This document shows positions 1-8,555 of a stretch of DNA of 41,563 bases, one piece after another. Below the pieces are notes generated by a model. It was not told where the DNA came from. It searched no databases and saw only the letters and a program-made list of their open reading frames with translations. Position 1 is the stretch's first letter, and every line of letters starts with the position of its first letter. The position numbers were made by a program, and so were the translations under genes. Source of the DNA: Comamonas kerstersii (GTDB lineage Bacteria; Pseudomonadota; Gammaproteobacteria; Burkholderiales; Burkholderiaceae_C); NCBI RefSeq assembly GCF_008801935.1, contig NZ_VZOT01000018.1, positions 1-41,563 on the forward strand, given 5' to 3'.

Positions 1-95
1 TCACAAGTGTGAGGGGCAGTCACTACCGCCAGCAGATGGGCGCTTGTTCCCTCTCCCGTTTACGGGAGAGGGTTAGGGTGAGGGGGCTATGAAGC

Positions 96-116
96 AAAAA
101 GGAGACCGCAGTCTCC
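96..116 (-). terminator. Duplicated terminator copy (distal)
   Basis: GGAGAC-CGCA-GTCTCC hairpin with five A residues before it on the + strand, so the minus-strand transcript ends in a T run; four T residues also follow on the + strand. It is the second copy of the prlC terminator, created by the 127-bp direct repeat. Confidence 0.65.
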
Positions 117-383
117 TTTTGTTGTGGGCTGGCCCTCACCCCAGCCCTCTCCCACAAGTGGGAGAGGGAGTCACTACGCCAGCACAGGGGCGCTAAACAC
201 CAGTCGGAGGTGTAGATGCATCGGGCTGGCCCTCACCCCAGCCCTCTCCCAGCGGGGGAGGGAAAGTGGCGCTTATCCCAGCCCACTCTCACAAGTGTGA
301 GGGGCAGTCACTACCGCCAGCAGATGGGCGCTTGTTCCCTCTCCCGTTTACGGGAGAGGGTTAGGGTGAGGGGGCTATGAAGC

Positions 384-404
384 AAAAAGGAGACCGCAGT
401 CTCC
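384..404 (-). terminator. Terminator of prlC
   Basis: Hairpin GGAGAC-CGCA-GTCTCC at 389-404, flanked by AAAAA and TTTT, 30 bp past the prlC stop codon. On the minus strand the stem is followed by five T residues, a normal rho-independent layout. Confidence 0.75.
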
Positions 405-433
405 TTTTGTTGTGGCTTGGCACCAGCCTCGGC

Positions 434-2479
434 TTATGCCGCAACTGGCTCTGCCATGCCCTGGTGGCGCAGCAGGGCGTCCAGCTGGGGCTCACGGCCG
501 CGGAAGGCCTTGAAGTTGTCCATGGCGCTGCGGCTGCCGCCCATTTCCAGGATGTTGTGCAGGTACTTCTGCGCAGTTTCCTGGCTGGCGGTGCCGTCCG
601 AACCTTGGGTTTCTTCGAAGGCCGCGTAGGCATCGGCGCTCAGCACCTCGGCCCACTTGTAGCTGTAGTAGCCAGCGGCATAGCCACCTGCAAAGATGTG
701 GCTGAAGGTGTTGGTGGAGCGGTTGTAGTCGGTCGTTGGCAGCACAGCCACTTCATCACGCACTTGCTTGAGCAGTGTCAGGTAGTCGCCATCTTTGGCG
801 GCGCCGGTGTGCAGCAGCATATCGAATAGCGCGAATTCGATCTGGCGCAGCGTGCCCATGCCGGCCTGGAAGTTCTTGGCGGCAATCATCTTGTCGTACA
901 GCGCACGGGGCAGTGGCTCGCCGGTGTCCACATGCGCGGTCATGTCGCGCAGCACGTTCCATTCCCAGCAGAAGTTTTCCATGAACTGGCTGGGCAGCTC
1001 GACGGCATCCCATTCCACGCCGTTGATGCCGGACACGTCACGCTCGTTGACCTGCGTGAGCATGTGGTGCAGCGCGTGGCCGGATTCGTGGAACAGGGTG
1101 ATCACGTCATCGTGCGTCAGCAGGGCAGGCTTGCCATCTACGCCATCGGCAAAATTGCACACCATGTGGGCCACAGGTGTCTGCAGTGTGCCTGTGTCGG
1201 GGCGCAGCCAGCGGCTGCGCACATCGTCCATCCATGCGCCGCCGCGCTTGCCTTTGCGGGCGGGCTGGTCCAGATAGAACTGACCGACCAGCTGGCCGTT
1301 GCGCTCCAGTCGGAAGAACTGCACGTCCTTGTTCCAGACAGGCGCTTCGTCCTTGACGATCTTGACGTCAAACAGGCTTTCAATGATCTTGAACAGGCCA
1401 GCCAGCACCTTGGGTGCCGTGAAGTACTGTTTGACCTCCTGCTCGCTGAAGGAATAGCGCGCTTCCTTGAGTTTTTCGGAGATGTAGGTCCAGTCCCAGG
1501 GCTGTGGGTCGGTAATGCCCAGCTCCTTGGCGGCAAACTCGCGCAGATCGGCCACATCTTTTTCTGCGTAGGGGCGGGCGCGGCGGGCCAGGTCACGCAG
1601 GAAGTCAATGACCTGCTGCGGCGACTGCGCCATCTTGGGCACCAGCGAAACTTCGGCAAAGTTCTGGTAGCCCAGCAGCTGGGCCTCTTCCTGACGCAGG
1701 GCCAGAATTTCCTGGATGATGGCCGTGTTGTCGTACTTGGCCAGATCGCCCTCAGCCTGCTCGGAGGCGCGGGTCACATAGGCGCGGTACAGCTTTTCAC
1801 GCAGTGCGCTGCTGTGCGCAAACTGCATCACGGGCAGGTAGGAAGGGATCTTGAGCGTGAGTTTGTAGCCTTGCTTGCCATCGGCCTCGGCAGCAGCCTT
1901 GGCGGCCTGCTTCACATCTTCGGGCACACCGTCGAGTTCCTGCTCGGTGGCGTAGTAGGCCCAGTGGTCGGTGGCATCCAGCGTGTTTTCACTGAACTTC
2001 TGCGCCAGCTCGGCGCTGCGCTCCTGAATCTTGGCAAAGCGCTCACGGTCTGCACCTTGCAGCTCAGCGCCGGAGAGCACAAAGCCGCGCAGCGAATTCT
2101 CATGCGCCTTTTTTTGCTCTGGGGTAAGGGTGGTGGTGTCAATGGCCTTGTACTTGGCGTACAGGCGTTCATCGGCCCCCAGGTTGGTCCAGAACTCTGT
2201 GACTTTGGGCAGCGCTTCGTTGTAGGCGGCACGCAGTTCAGGGCTGTCGGCCACGCTGGAGAGGTGGCTGACGGCGCTCCATTGCATGCCCAGCTTTTCG
2301 GTGGCGACGTCCAGCACTTTGGCAATCGCGTTCCAGTCTGCGGGGAAGTCCGGCGCTGTGACTGTCTCCAGCGCCACCTGGGCGCGCTCAATCAGGGTGT
2401 CGATGGCAGGGCCGACGTCTGCAGGCGTGATGCGGTCAAACAGCGGCAGGCTAGAGGGTTCAAGCAAAGCATTGGTCAT
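434..2479 (-). CDS. prlC: Oligopeptidase A (M3 family zinc peptidase)
   Basis: The 681-aa protein matches oligopeptidase A, a cytoplasmic zinc peptidase that degrades short peptides, including cleaved signal peptides. The thimet-oligopeptidase zinc signature is seen as HESGH in the segment LFHESGHALHHML, with the downstream helix ELPSQFMENFCWEW supplying the third zinc ligand as known for the family. The length is normal for PrlC. The N-terminal start (MTNALLEPSSLPLFDRI) is typical and no in-frame upstream methionine competes. It is transcribed alone, away from the tRNA-Gln cluster, and ends at a hairpin terminator 30 bp past the stop. Confidence 0.95.
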   Translation of the reverse strand: MTNALLEPSSLPLFDRITPADVGPAIDTLIERAQVALETVTAPDFPADWNAIAKVLDVATEKLGMQWSAVSHLSSVADSPELRAAYNEALPKVTEFWTNLGADERLYAKYKAIDTTTLTPEQKKAHENSLRGFVLSGAELQGADRERFAKIQERSAELAQKFSENTLDATDHWAYYATEQELDGVPEDVKQAAKAAAEADGKQGYKLTLKIPSYLPVMQFAHSSALREKLYRAYVTRASEQAEGDLAKYDNTAIIQEILALRQEEAQLLGYQNFAEVSLVPKMAQSPQQVIDFLRDLARRARPYAEKDVADLREFAAKELGITDPQPWDWTYISEKLKEARYSFSEQEVKQYFTAPKVLAGLFKIIESLFDVKIVKDEAPVWNKDVQFFRLERNGQLVGQFYLDQPARKGKRGGAWMDDVRSRWLRPDTGTLQTPVAHMVCNFADGVDGKPALLTHDDVITLFHESGHALHHMLTQVNERDVSGINGVEWDAVELPSQFMENFCWEWNVLRDMTAHVDTGEPLPRALYDKMIAAKNFQAGMGTLRQIEFALFDMLLHTGAAKDGDYLTLLKQVRDEVAVLPTTDYNRSTNTFSHIFAGGYAAGYYSYKWAEVLSADAYAAFEETQGSDGTASQETAQKYLHNILEMGGSRSAMDNFKAFRGREPQLDALLRHQGMAEPVAA

Positions 2480-2859
2480 AGCAAAGCATTTTGCTCCAAC
2501 TGCCTGTGTTTCAAGGGCGTATAAAAACTATTTTCTTGATAGCTGCAGGTGCTGGATGGACGTGCGGTTTGCCAGGCTTTCGATGTGTGCAGAAGATGTT
2601 GGGTCAGCAGCGCATCATCTGGTTCAGCAGGGTGGAGTCTCCTGTACTGTGATGCATGCGGTTTGGCTTGGGCTTGCGCCTGTGGAACTGTCTGCTCAGG
2701 CTGGAGATCTGTATCGCTTTCGCATTGGAGTGCGGCAGCTTTGCGCGAATTGCTGAAAACATCAGCAATTCGGTACATCTTTCGAAAATTTTTTTGAGAT
2801 TTGACAGCGTTTTTGATCAGAGAGGCCAAAAACTATGTGCATAATCTCGGCTTCTCTGA
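2480..2859. other. Intergenic region upstream of prlC and the tRNA-Gln cluster
   Basis: 380 bp with no convincing gene. It should hold the divergent promoters of prlC (-) and the tRNA genes (+). A TTGACA hexamer at 2801-2806 and a CATAAT at 2840-2845 are visible, but their spacing (33 bp) is too long for one sigma-70 promoter, so no promoter is assigned. A partial copy of the TAGCTGC repeat (GATAGCTGCAGGTGCTGGAT) lies near 2538-2558. Confidence 0.5.
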
Positions 2860-2936
2860 AGGGGAGTCGCCAAGTTGGTTAAGGCACCGGATTTTGATTC
2901 CGGCATGCGAGGGTTCGAGTCCTTCCTCCCCTGCCA
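2860..2936 (+). tRNA. tRNA-Gln (anticodon TTG), copy 1
   Basis: A 77-nt cloverleaf with encoded CCA. Acceptor AGGGGAG pairs with CTCCCCT, the anticodon stem is CCGGA/TCCGG, and the loop TTTTGAT holds anticodon TTG at 2894-2896; the T arm contains GGTTCGAGTCC. It is the first of three tandem identical copies at a 115-bp period and reads CAA (and CAG by wobble) glutamine codons. Confidence 0.97.
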
Positions 2937-2974
2937 GATTTTGTAGCTGGTCTGTTTGCAGGCCGGTTGCGTGT

Positions 2975-3051
2975 AGGGGAGTCGCCAAGTTGGTTAAGGC
3001 ACCGGATTTTGATTCCGGCATGCGAGGGTTCGAGTCCTTCCTCCCCTGCCA
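2975..3051 (+). tRNA. tRNA-Gln (anticodon TTG), copy 2
   Basis: Identical in sequence to the first copy, including the encoded CCA. It is separated by a 38-nt spacer (2937-2974) that is itself a near copy of the next spacer, which points to tandem duplication of a 115-bp unit. It is probably processed from one polycistronic precursor. Confidence 0.97.
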
Positions 3052-3089
3052 GATTTTGTAGCCGGTCTGTTTGCAGATCAGTTGCGCGT

Positions 3090-3166
3090 AGGGGAGTCGC
3101 CAAGTTGGTTAAGGCACCGGATTTTGATTCCGGCATGCGAGGGTTCGAGTCCTTCCTCCCCTGCCA
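3090..3166 (+). tRNA. tRNA-Gln (anticodon TTG), copy 3
   Basis: Third identical copy with encoded CCA, 38 nt after copy 2. Its downstream flank differs from the spacers and runs directly into a strong terminator, so this is the end of the transcription unit. Confidence 0.97.
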
Positions 3167-3174
3167 GAACACAA

Positions 3175-3208
3175 AACCCAGTCAGTTCACTGACTGGGTT
3201 TTTTTTTA
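3175..3208 (+). terminator. Terminator of the tRNA-Gln cluster
   Basis: Perfect 11-bp stem AACCCAGTCAG / CTGACTGGGTT with TTCA loop (3175-3200), followed by eight T residues. It is 8 nt past the last tRNA. It may also stop the convergent DUF2322 transcript, though the minus-strand T tract is weaker. Confidence 0.93.
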
Positions 3209-3302
3209 TGCCTGTTGCACAAATAAATGCCTATGTGCTGCCGTGGTCAGGCGTGCTATCAGCGGCATTCTGGCTGGCCCTATGCAGAGCCAGGCCGTCT
3301 GC

Positions 3303-3623
3303 CTAAGCCAAGGCGACGATGCGTACGTGCAAGGTCTGACCGCTGGCAATGATTTCGAACAGCCGGTCGATATTCGGGTGGCTGCCTGGGTGCTGGCGCG
3401 CAGCTTCTGTGTGCTCGGCAAACAGCACCAGCCCTTCTTGCGCAGCGGCAGCAGTGATGACACCACCATGCTTTGCAGCGAGCGCGTGGTACACGCGCAC
3501 GGAACCGGCCTTGCCGGGCAGGTTGGGGATGCGGGCCACAGTGTTGCCCTGTGCATCCAGCAGTTGTAGTTCGGCAATATGGTCTACGGCGGGAAGGGTT
3601 TGCAAGTTGTCGGCGAAGGGCAT
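3303..3623 (-). CDS. DUF2322 family protein
   Basis: A 106-aa protein (MPFADNLQTLPAVDHIAE...) that I recognise as the DUF2322 family: a short soluble protein with a conserved GKAGSVRVYHAL segment around residues 37-48 and HPNIDRLFEII near residue 83. Its function is unknown. No signal peptide or membrane segment is seen. It is the last gene of a leftward group (EVE protein, Gly-rich membrane protein, helicase), 74 bp after the helicase, but a hairpin with a T tract lies between them, so it may be partly uncoupled. The family call rests on memory of the consensus. Confidence 0.8.
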   Translation of the reverse strand: MPFADNLQTLPAVDHIAELQLLDAQGNTVARIPNLPGKAGSVRVYHALAAKHGGVITAAAAQEGLVLFAEHTEAARQHPGSHPNIDRLFEIIASGQTLHVRIVALA

Positions 3624-3640
3624 GAAACGCTTTCAAGTAG

Positions 3641-3675
3641 AAAAAAATGAGAAGGCAGCCGGGCAGCAGGCTGCC
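3641..3675 (-). terminator. Possible terminator after the helicase gene
   Basis: GGCAGCC (3654-3660) and GGCTGCC (3669-3675) form a 7-bp stem. On the minus strand it is followed by TTCTCA and then seven T residues, so the T run is slightly displaced. It lies 22 bp past the helicase stop and may attenuate read-through into the DUF2322 gene. Confidence 0.5.
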
Positions 3676-3697
3676 GTGAAAATGTGCGTCCTATGCA

Positions 3698-5638
3698 TCA
3701 AGCATCAAACGGCTGGACAGGCCGCAGAGCATTTTCCATCAGCCACAGGCGTTGGCGTGCACGGGTCATGGCAACGTACAGGCGGTTGCGCTCCAGAAAA
3801 GCTGTGGTTTTTTCTGCCGGTGCAGGAAAGCGACCGGGCTCCAGAAAGGGCAGGGCCACGTAGTCAAATTCCTGGCCCTTGGCCTGTTCAATGCTCAGCA
3901 GCTGAAAGGCAAAGCCGCCTCCTTGGCGCAGGGTTTTGCCGTGGCGCTGCGCCATGGTGGCTACGTGGGTCAGCACATCGGCTACTGGCATGTCTGCAAT
4001 GGCTGCAATAAAGGCCTGCACACGGGCTCGCAGCTGGGCGCGGTCCTGCTCGGGCATGGGGGTTGCTGCAAACAGACCCCAGATGTCCGCTTGCTGCAGC
4101 AGCTGCGCTGCGTTGTCCTGCAGTGCCAGCGGCAGCTGCAGAAAGTTACCAAAGGCCGCGAAGTTGCGCTGGCCGCCTTGCAGGCTTTGTTCACCAATCA
4201 GAAAGCGCCAGATGGCCTGTGGGTAGGCCTGCATCTGCGCGGCCATGGTGGCCAGATCGCTGTCCTCCTCATTGCTGCGCTGGCGAATCTGGCCTTTGCC
4301 GAAGTACAGCGCACCGTCGATAAAGGCGCTCAGAATGTCTGTGCCCAGCATGCAGCGCGTACTCTTCCAGTCAGCCGCCTGCATGCTGTGGGCATAGAGC
4401 AGGCCCAGCAGCAGCGCAATATCGCGGTGCTGGTAGAACGGCTTCAGACCGTGCAGGCTGACGCTTTGGCCTGCGCGATGGATGGCCCATTCCAGTGCGA
4501 TGGCATCATGCGCGTGGCGCAGGATGATGGTGAGCGGCCGCACAGGCTGTGCAGGGGCTGCTGGAATGCTGGCCTGTGCCTGCAGCAGCTGGGCGATGCA
4601 TTGCGCATCGCTTTCGTAGCTGCAGCGCGTGACGGTGCTGCGCCGTGTGCTGGGTGCCTTCATGTCCACCGCAAACCACTGGTTGACGGCCTGTGCAATC
4701 TGCGGGCCAAAGCGGCGCGACTGGGTCAGCGGCAGGCTTTGCGTGGGCAGGGGTAGAAAGTCGGCCAGCTGGTGCAGCTTGTCCTGAAACACAGACCAGG
4801 CCTGGGCCTCAATGTGCTGGTTAAAGTCGCCTGCGCCCAGAAACCGTGCCTGCGTGGCCTGCAGCAGCTTGCGCAGCACGGTGAGTGCCGCCAGGTCCAG
4901 ATCGTGCATTTCGTCAAACAGCACAAGCTCATACGAGGCGTGCAGCTGCGGTGCATCGTCCTGTGCCAGGGCGTAGGTGCAGTCGCCTTCGGCGTAGTAG
5001 CGGATATCGCCGCAGTGGTCGATGCGCAGGCGCTCATAGGCCGCAAACAGCCGCGCCTGCGTGTAGCTGAGCTGGTAGTTGTCGCAAAAGTCAGCCAGAT
5101 CACCACCTTCTTCCTGCACACGCTGCAGCAGCAAAGACTTTTTGGCAGCGCGGTTGAAGGCGGCAAAGGCTTGCATATCCACTTCAGACGGCAATTCAAT
5201 GCGTGGATCGGGGCGTTGCTGCAGCTGCTCTTCCAGCAGACGTAGGGCTTGCTGGGCCTGCTCGCGCAGCGCTACAGGGTCGGTCAGAAAGCGTGTGGCC
5301 GGGTCATGCTGGCGCAGCACGCGTGCGCACCAGCGCTCCAGCGTGGTGATGTGCAGATTCGCGGGCACGGCCTGCGTCAGCTGGCCCAGACGCTGGCGAA
5401 AGGCTTGCACCCCGGCGTGTGAACAGGCCAGCACAAGAATGCGCGTCTGTGGCCGCTCTCGCAGCACATGCACCGCGCGGCATGCCAGGGTGGTGGTCTT
5501 GCCAGTGCCTGCCAGCGCGGCAATGATGGCAGAGGGCGCGTCGCTGTAGACAATGGTTTGCTGCTCGTGGGAGAGCATCAGTGTCTGGCCGTGGTCGGTC
5601 AGAAAAGCATTGGGGCGTTGCATGGTTTCAAAGTGCAT
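3698..5638 (-). CDS. UvrD/Rep-like superfamily I helicase
   Basis: A 646-aa protein with SF1A helicase motifs in order: Q-motif region (LSHEQQTIV, about residues 22-30), Walker A AGTGKTT (about 43-49), Walker B LFDEMHDLD with DE and a H in place of the usual A, motif V-like SIEQAKGQEFDYVALP near the C-terminus, and motif VI YVAMTRARQRLWL with the arginine finger. UvrD/Rep proteins are ATP-driven 3'-5' DNA translocases, but this one is shorter than UvrD and its substrate cannot be told. The start could also be at Met6 or Met21. It sits between a Gly-rich membrane protein gene and a DUF2322 gene on the same strand. It is not recognisable as UvrD, Rep or PcrA itself. Confidence 0.88.
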   Translation of the reverse strand: MHFETMQRPNAFLTDHGQTLMLSHEQQTIVYSDAPSAIIAALAGTGKTTTLACRAVHVLRERPQTRILVLACSHAGVQAFRQRLGQLTQAVPANLHITTLERWCARVLRQHDPATRFLTDPVALREQAQQALRLLEEQLQQRPDPRIELPSEVDMQAFAAFNRAAKKSLLLQRVQEEGGDLADFCDNYQLSYTQARLFAAYERLRIDHCGDIRYYAEGDCTYALAQDDAPQLHASYELVLFDEMHDLDLAALTVLRKLLQATQARFLGAGDFNQHIEAQAWSVFQDKLHQLADFLPLPTQSLPLTQSRRFGPQIAQAVNQWFAVDMKAPSTRRSTVTRCSYESDAQCIAQLLQAQASIPAAPAQPVRPLTIILRHAHDAIALEWAIHRAGQSVSLHGLKPFYQHRDIALLLGLLYAHSMQAADWKSTRCMLGTDILSAFIDGALYFGKGQIRQRSNEEDSDLATMAAQMQAYPQAIWRFLIGEQSLQGGQRNFAAFGNFLQLPLALQDNAAQLLQQADIWGLFAATPMPEQDRAQLRARVQAFIAAIADMPVADVLTHVATMAQRHGKTLRQGGGFAFQLLSIEQAKGQEFDYVALPFLEPGRFPAPAEKTTAFLERNRLYVAMTRARQRLWLMENALRPVQPFDA

Positions 5639-5736
5639 GACTGTGTGTCAAACAGTCCTTGGTCAATGTGCAGGCCAGGCCTGCTTTCAGCGGTGTGTTG
5701 TGCAGAGCGTTCTGAGCAGGCAAGTGCGGCAGATGC

Positions 5737-6471
5737 TCAGTCTTCATGACGGCGAGCACCCATGCCCATGCCAAGCCCGAGACCGCCCCCCATGCCGCCG
5801 CCACCGGCTCCACCACCGCCGCCACGGTTGCCTCCGCCTGCACCCCCTTCGGTGTTGCCCGCACGGCGCCCGCCAGGGCCTCCGGCGCTGTTGGGGCGCA
5901 AAGGGCCCTGGTTAGGGATGGCTACATCGCTGGGAATGGCTTCCAGATCCAGCGCATTGCGAATGTACTGGCGCAGTGAGCTCGCCAGCATGGCAGTTTG
6001 CACGGGGCGTCCCGCGACCAGGTCCTGGGCGGCCTGTGCAGCCATGCGCACCTGGTCTTCGGTACCCAGCAAGATGATGTCAGACAAGGCGGCCTCTACG
6101 GCATCGCGTGTGCGGCGCTGGCGTTCGGAGCTGCCGCCGGTAACGGGGCTGTCGTCATCTTCATCGGGTTCTAAAAAAGGTGTGGGTTCATCTTCCGGGC
6201 GCTCTCCGGCCTGCGTCATGGTGCGTGCATCCCGCAGATGCACGGGGCTGACGGTCAGATTGCCGGTGAAGGAGCTGCCCAGCGTTTTGTAGGCAGCAAT
6301 CAGGGTGCGCAGTCGTTCATTGATCTGGCGGTTCTCGCGCTCGCGCTTTTTCTGAATGGTCTGCATGAACAGCAGACGCACGCCCATCATCAGCAGCGTC
6401 ATCAGCAGCAGACTCATGATGGTGACGAGGATGGACGACCAGGAACTGAAATCAAACAGGGCACCGCGCAT
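5737..6471 (-). CDS. Membrane-anchored protein with Gly-rich C-terminal tail
   Basis: A 244-aa protein of unknown function. One hydrophobic segment, about residues 11-35 (WSSILVTIMSLLLMTLLMMG), is followed by a basic coiled-coil-like stretch (QKKRERENRQINERLRTL), an acidic linker (EPDEDDD), a helical region (residues about 125-175), and a C-terminal tail of about 50 residues built almost entirely of Gly with some Arg, Asn and Met. The anchor-then-charged-helix layout suggests a cytoplasm-facing membrane protein. It is encoded 33 bp after the EVE gene and 98 bp before the helicase, so it may be cotranscribed with them. I do not recognise the family. Confidence 0.7.
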   Translation of the reverse strand: MRGALFDFSSWSSILVTIMSLLLMTLLMMGVRLLFMQTIQKKRERENRQINERLRTLIAAYKTLGSSFTGNLTVSPVHLRDARTMTQAGERPEDEPTPFLEPDEDDDSPVTGGSSERQRRTRDAVEAALSDIILLGTEDQVRMAAQAAQDLVAGRPVQTAMLASSLRQYIRNALDLEAIPSDVAIPNQGPLRPNSAGGPGGRRAGNTEGGAGGGNRGGGGGAGGGGMGGGLGLGMGMGARRHED

Positions 6472-6504
6472 AGGTACTGCTTTCTGTGGGAAGACGCTAA
6501 TTTT

Positions 6505-6975
6505 TTAGCGGAGGATGACGTTCATGATGTAGTCCCATTCCTCCGGGGTCACAGGCGTGATCGACAGGCGATTGCCGCGCTGCAGCACGCGCATGTTCTC
6601 CAGCGCCTGATGCTCCCGCAGTTCGGCAATGGAGACATAGCGGGTTTTCTTGACGGCCTGCACATCCACCATCAGCCAGCGGGGCTTGTCGGGGGATGAC
6701 TTGGGGTCATAGTACGGATCGGCCGGATCGAACTGCGTAGGGTCTACGCGCAGATTGCCTGCAATGCGTGCGATGCCGTAGATGCCCGGCTCTGCGCAGC
6801 TGGAATGCCAGTACAGCACGCCATCGCCCACCTGCATCTGGTCGCGCATGAAGTTGCGTGCCTGGTAGTTGCGCACGCCCGTCCAGGGCATGAGTTGCCC
6901 GGGGGCCTGCAGGGCGTGGTCTATGGAGTATTCGTCGGGCTCGTTCTTCATGAGCCAGTATTGCGTACAGGTCAT
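6505..6975 (-). CDS. EVE domain-containing protein
   Basis: A 156-aa protein beginning MTCTQYWLMKNEPDEYSID, typical of stand-alone EVE (PUA-like) proteins of the thymocyte nuclear protein 1 type. The conserved YWLMKNEP..YSID, WTGVRNYQARNFMRDQM and VGDGVLYWHSS segments are present. EVE domains bind modified bases in DNA or RNA; the cellular role of single-domain bacterial members is not settled. The start at 6975 is preferred because longer upstream readings add residues foreign to the family. It is the first gene of a leftward group and divergent from metC across 121 bp. Confidence 0.9.
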   Translation of the reverse strand: MTCTQYWLMKNEPDEYSIDHALQAPGQLMPWTGVRNYQARNFMRDQMQVGDGVLYWHSSCAEPGIYGIARIAGNLRVDPTQFDPADPYYDPKSSPDKPRWLMVDVQAVKKTRYVSIAELREHQALENMRVLQRGNRLSITPVTPEEWDYIMNVILR

Positions 6976-7096
6976 GGCGCTATTGTCAGGGCAGCGGCAA
7001 TGCCTTGTGCGCGTACGTGCAACGGCATGGCGGTGTGTCTGTTTCACGCAGGGTGGCCGCGCTGCCGAACCTTTACCGCGCGGTGGGGCGCTTAAT

Positions 7097-8347
7097 ATGT
7101 ATGGCATGAAAGAACAAGCTCGCCACATCACTACCGAACTGGTGCACCACAGCTACCAGCCCCCCCAGGCCTTTGCCGCCCCTCAGCCTGCGGTGCACAA
7201 GGCATCGACCGTCATTTTTGACAGCGTGCAGGACATGCGCACGCGCCGCTGGCTGGACAAAAGCGGCTACACCTACGGCCTGCACGGCACGCCGACCACC
7301 TACCAGCTGGAAGAGCGCCTGTGCAGCCTGGAAGGCGGTAAGCAGTGCCTGCTGGTGCCCAGCGGCCTGTGCGCCATCAGCACCGTGGCGCTGGGTTTGC
7401 TCTCGGCCGGTGATGAGGTGCTGATTCCCGACAACGCCTATGGCCCCAACAAAGACTTTGCGGAGCACGAGCTGGCGCGCTGGGGCATTCGCCATGCCTG
7501 GTACAACCCTATGGATGTGGCCGATCTGCAGGCCAGGATCAGCCCCGCGACCAAGCTGGTGTGGCTGGAAGCGCCGGGCAGTGTGAGCATGGAGTTTCCA
7601 GACCTGATCGCGCTGGTGCAGGCCTGCCAGGCGCGCGGCGTGACCACGGTGCTGGACAACACCTGGGGTGCAGGCCTGGCTTTCCAGCCTTTTGATTTGC
7701 TGGCCGATGGCGGCAGTCTGGCGGTGGATGTCTCTGCCCACGCGCTGACCAAGTACCCCAGCGGCGGCGGTGATGTGCTCATGGGCAGCATCACCACCGT
7801 GAACCAGGCGCTGCACATGCGCATCAAGCTCACGCACATGCGTCTGGGTATTGGCATTGGCGCCAATGATGCAGAAGCCGTGCTGCGTGCGCTGCCCAGC
7901 ATGGCGCTGCGCTACCACGCACAGGACCAGTCTGCACGCCAGCTGGCAGCGGCCCTGCAGCGCCAGAGCGGCGTGGTGCAACTGCTGCACCCTGCGTTTG
8001 AAGGTGCGCCCGGGCATGCCTGCTGGCAGCAGCTGTGTGGCGCTGCCAACCAGGGGCAGGGCGCAGCGGCTGGCATCTTCAGCGTGGTGATAGATGCCAG
8101 GTTTGAGCAGGCCGCGATTGACCGTTTCTGTGACAGCCTGCAGCTGTTCAAGCTTGGCTACAGCTGGGGCGGCCCCATGAGTCTGGTCATGCCCTACGAC
8201 ATTGACAGCATGCGTGCCAACGGCCGTGGCTGTGTGCAGGCGGGCACCGTAGTGCGCTTTTGCATTGGTCTGGAAGACACGCAGGACTTGCTGCAGGATC
8301 TGGCCCAGGCCTGGGAGCAGGCCTTTGGGCAGGCATGGCAGCACTGA
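7097..8347 (+). CDS. metC: Cystathionine beta-lyase (PLP-dependent)
   Basis: A Cys/Met-metabolism PLP enzyme of 416 aa (413 if started at 7106). Expected motifs: YGLHGTPTTYQLEERL (cofactor phosphate region, about residues 60-75), LVPSGLCAIS (about 86-95), LDNTWGAG with the Asp that contacts the pyridine nitrogen, and the Schiff-base lysine in AHALTKYPSGGGDVLMG (Lys219). It cleaves cystathionine to homocysteine, pyruvate and ammonia in methionine synthesis. The WGAG and ALTKY motifs fit MetC rather than MetB. The start is ambiguous between ATGs at 7097 and 7106; GGTGGGG at 7082-7088 favours 7097. It ends before a repeat-derived hairpin. Confidence 0.9.
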   Translation: MYGMKEQARHITTELVHHSYQPPQAFAAPQPAVHKASTVIFDSVQDMRTRRWLDKSGYTYGLHGTPTTYQLEERLCSLEGGKQCLLVPSGLCAISTVALGLLSAGDEVLIPDNAYGPNKDFAEHELARWGIRHAWYNPMDVADLQARISPATKLVWLEAPGSVSMEFPDLIALVQACQARGVTTVLDNTWGAGLAFQPFDLLADGGSLAVDVSAHALTKYPSGGGDVLMGSITTVNQALHMRIKLTHMRLGIGIGANDAEAVLRALPSMALRYHAQDQSARQLAAALQRQSGVVQLLHPAFEGAPGHACWQQLCGAANQGQGAAAGIFSVVIDARFEQAAIDRFCDSLQLFKLGYSWGGPMSLVMPYDIDSMRANGRGCVQAGTVVRFCIGLEDTQDLLQDLAQAWEQAFGQAWQH

Positions 8348-8371
8348 GTTGAATTGAGTTGTAAGCTACTT

Positions 8372-8462
8372 AAATAGGAGCTGCCTGCGCTTCAATTTAA
8401 AGAATTTCAGATATAAAACTATCTAAACCCCTTGTATTTCAAGCGCTGGCAGCTATTTTTTT
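8372..8462 (+). terminator. Repeat-derived hairpin after metC, probable terminator
   Basis: An imperfect long inverted repeat: AGCTGCCTGCGCTT (about 8379-8392) pairs with AAGCGCTGGCAGCT (about 8440-8453), one internal mismatch, followed by ATTTTTTTG. The arms are the family-typical TAGCTGCTAGCGCTTG repeat in both orientations. The T run makes it a plausible terminator for metC. Confidence 0.6.
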
Positions 8463-8555
8463 GTTCGTCGGCTTCACAACTTTGTCTGACGTACAGACGC
8501 ATGCTGTTGCCTCCATACTGGTTGGCATTTCTTGGCTAACCAATGCTTATTGCCT

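Larger units (their letters stand above)
1..433. repeat. Intergenic repeat cluster with a 127-bp direct repeat
   Basis: No gene is seen here. Positions 1-127 and 289-415 are identical, giving a 288-bp start-to-start duplication; the first copy may extend left of the window. Within the cluster lie palindromic elements of the form CCCTCACCCC-N4-CTCTCCC-loop-GGGAGAGGG at 49-86, 133-168, 230-262 and 337-374, with a degenerate one near 277-304, in both orientations. A weaker third copy of the CAGTCACTAC...GGGCGC segment lies near 161-195. The same palindrome family recurs at 28426-28465, 28515-28550 and 31574-31610, so it is a dispersed REP-like repeat. Confidence 0.9.

Noticed and set aside
2476..2829. 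Possible small gene in the prlC-tRNA gap
   Set aside because: No domain, no ribosome site and composition unlike neighbouring genes.
2860..3166. Regularly spaced identical segments resembling a CRISPR array
   Set aside because: The 77-nt repeats fold as tRNA-Gln with encoded CCA, and the spacers are near copies of one another.
5762..6292. Pro-rich plus-strand frame
   Set aside because: It is the reverse reading of the Gly-rich tail of the minus-strand membrane protein.
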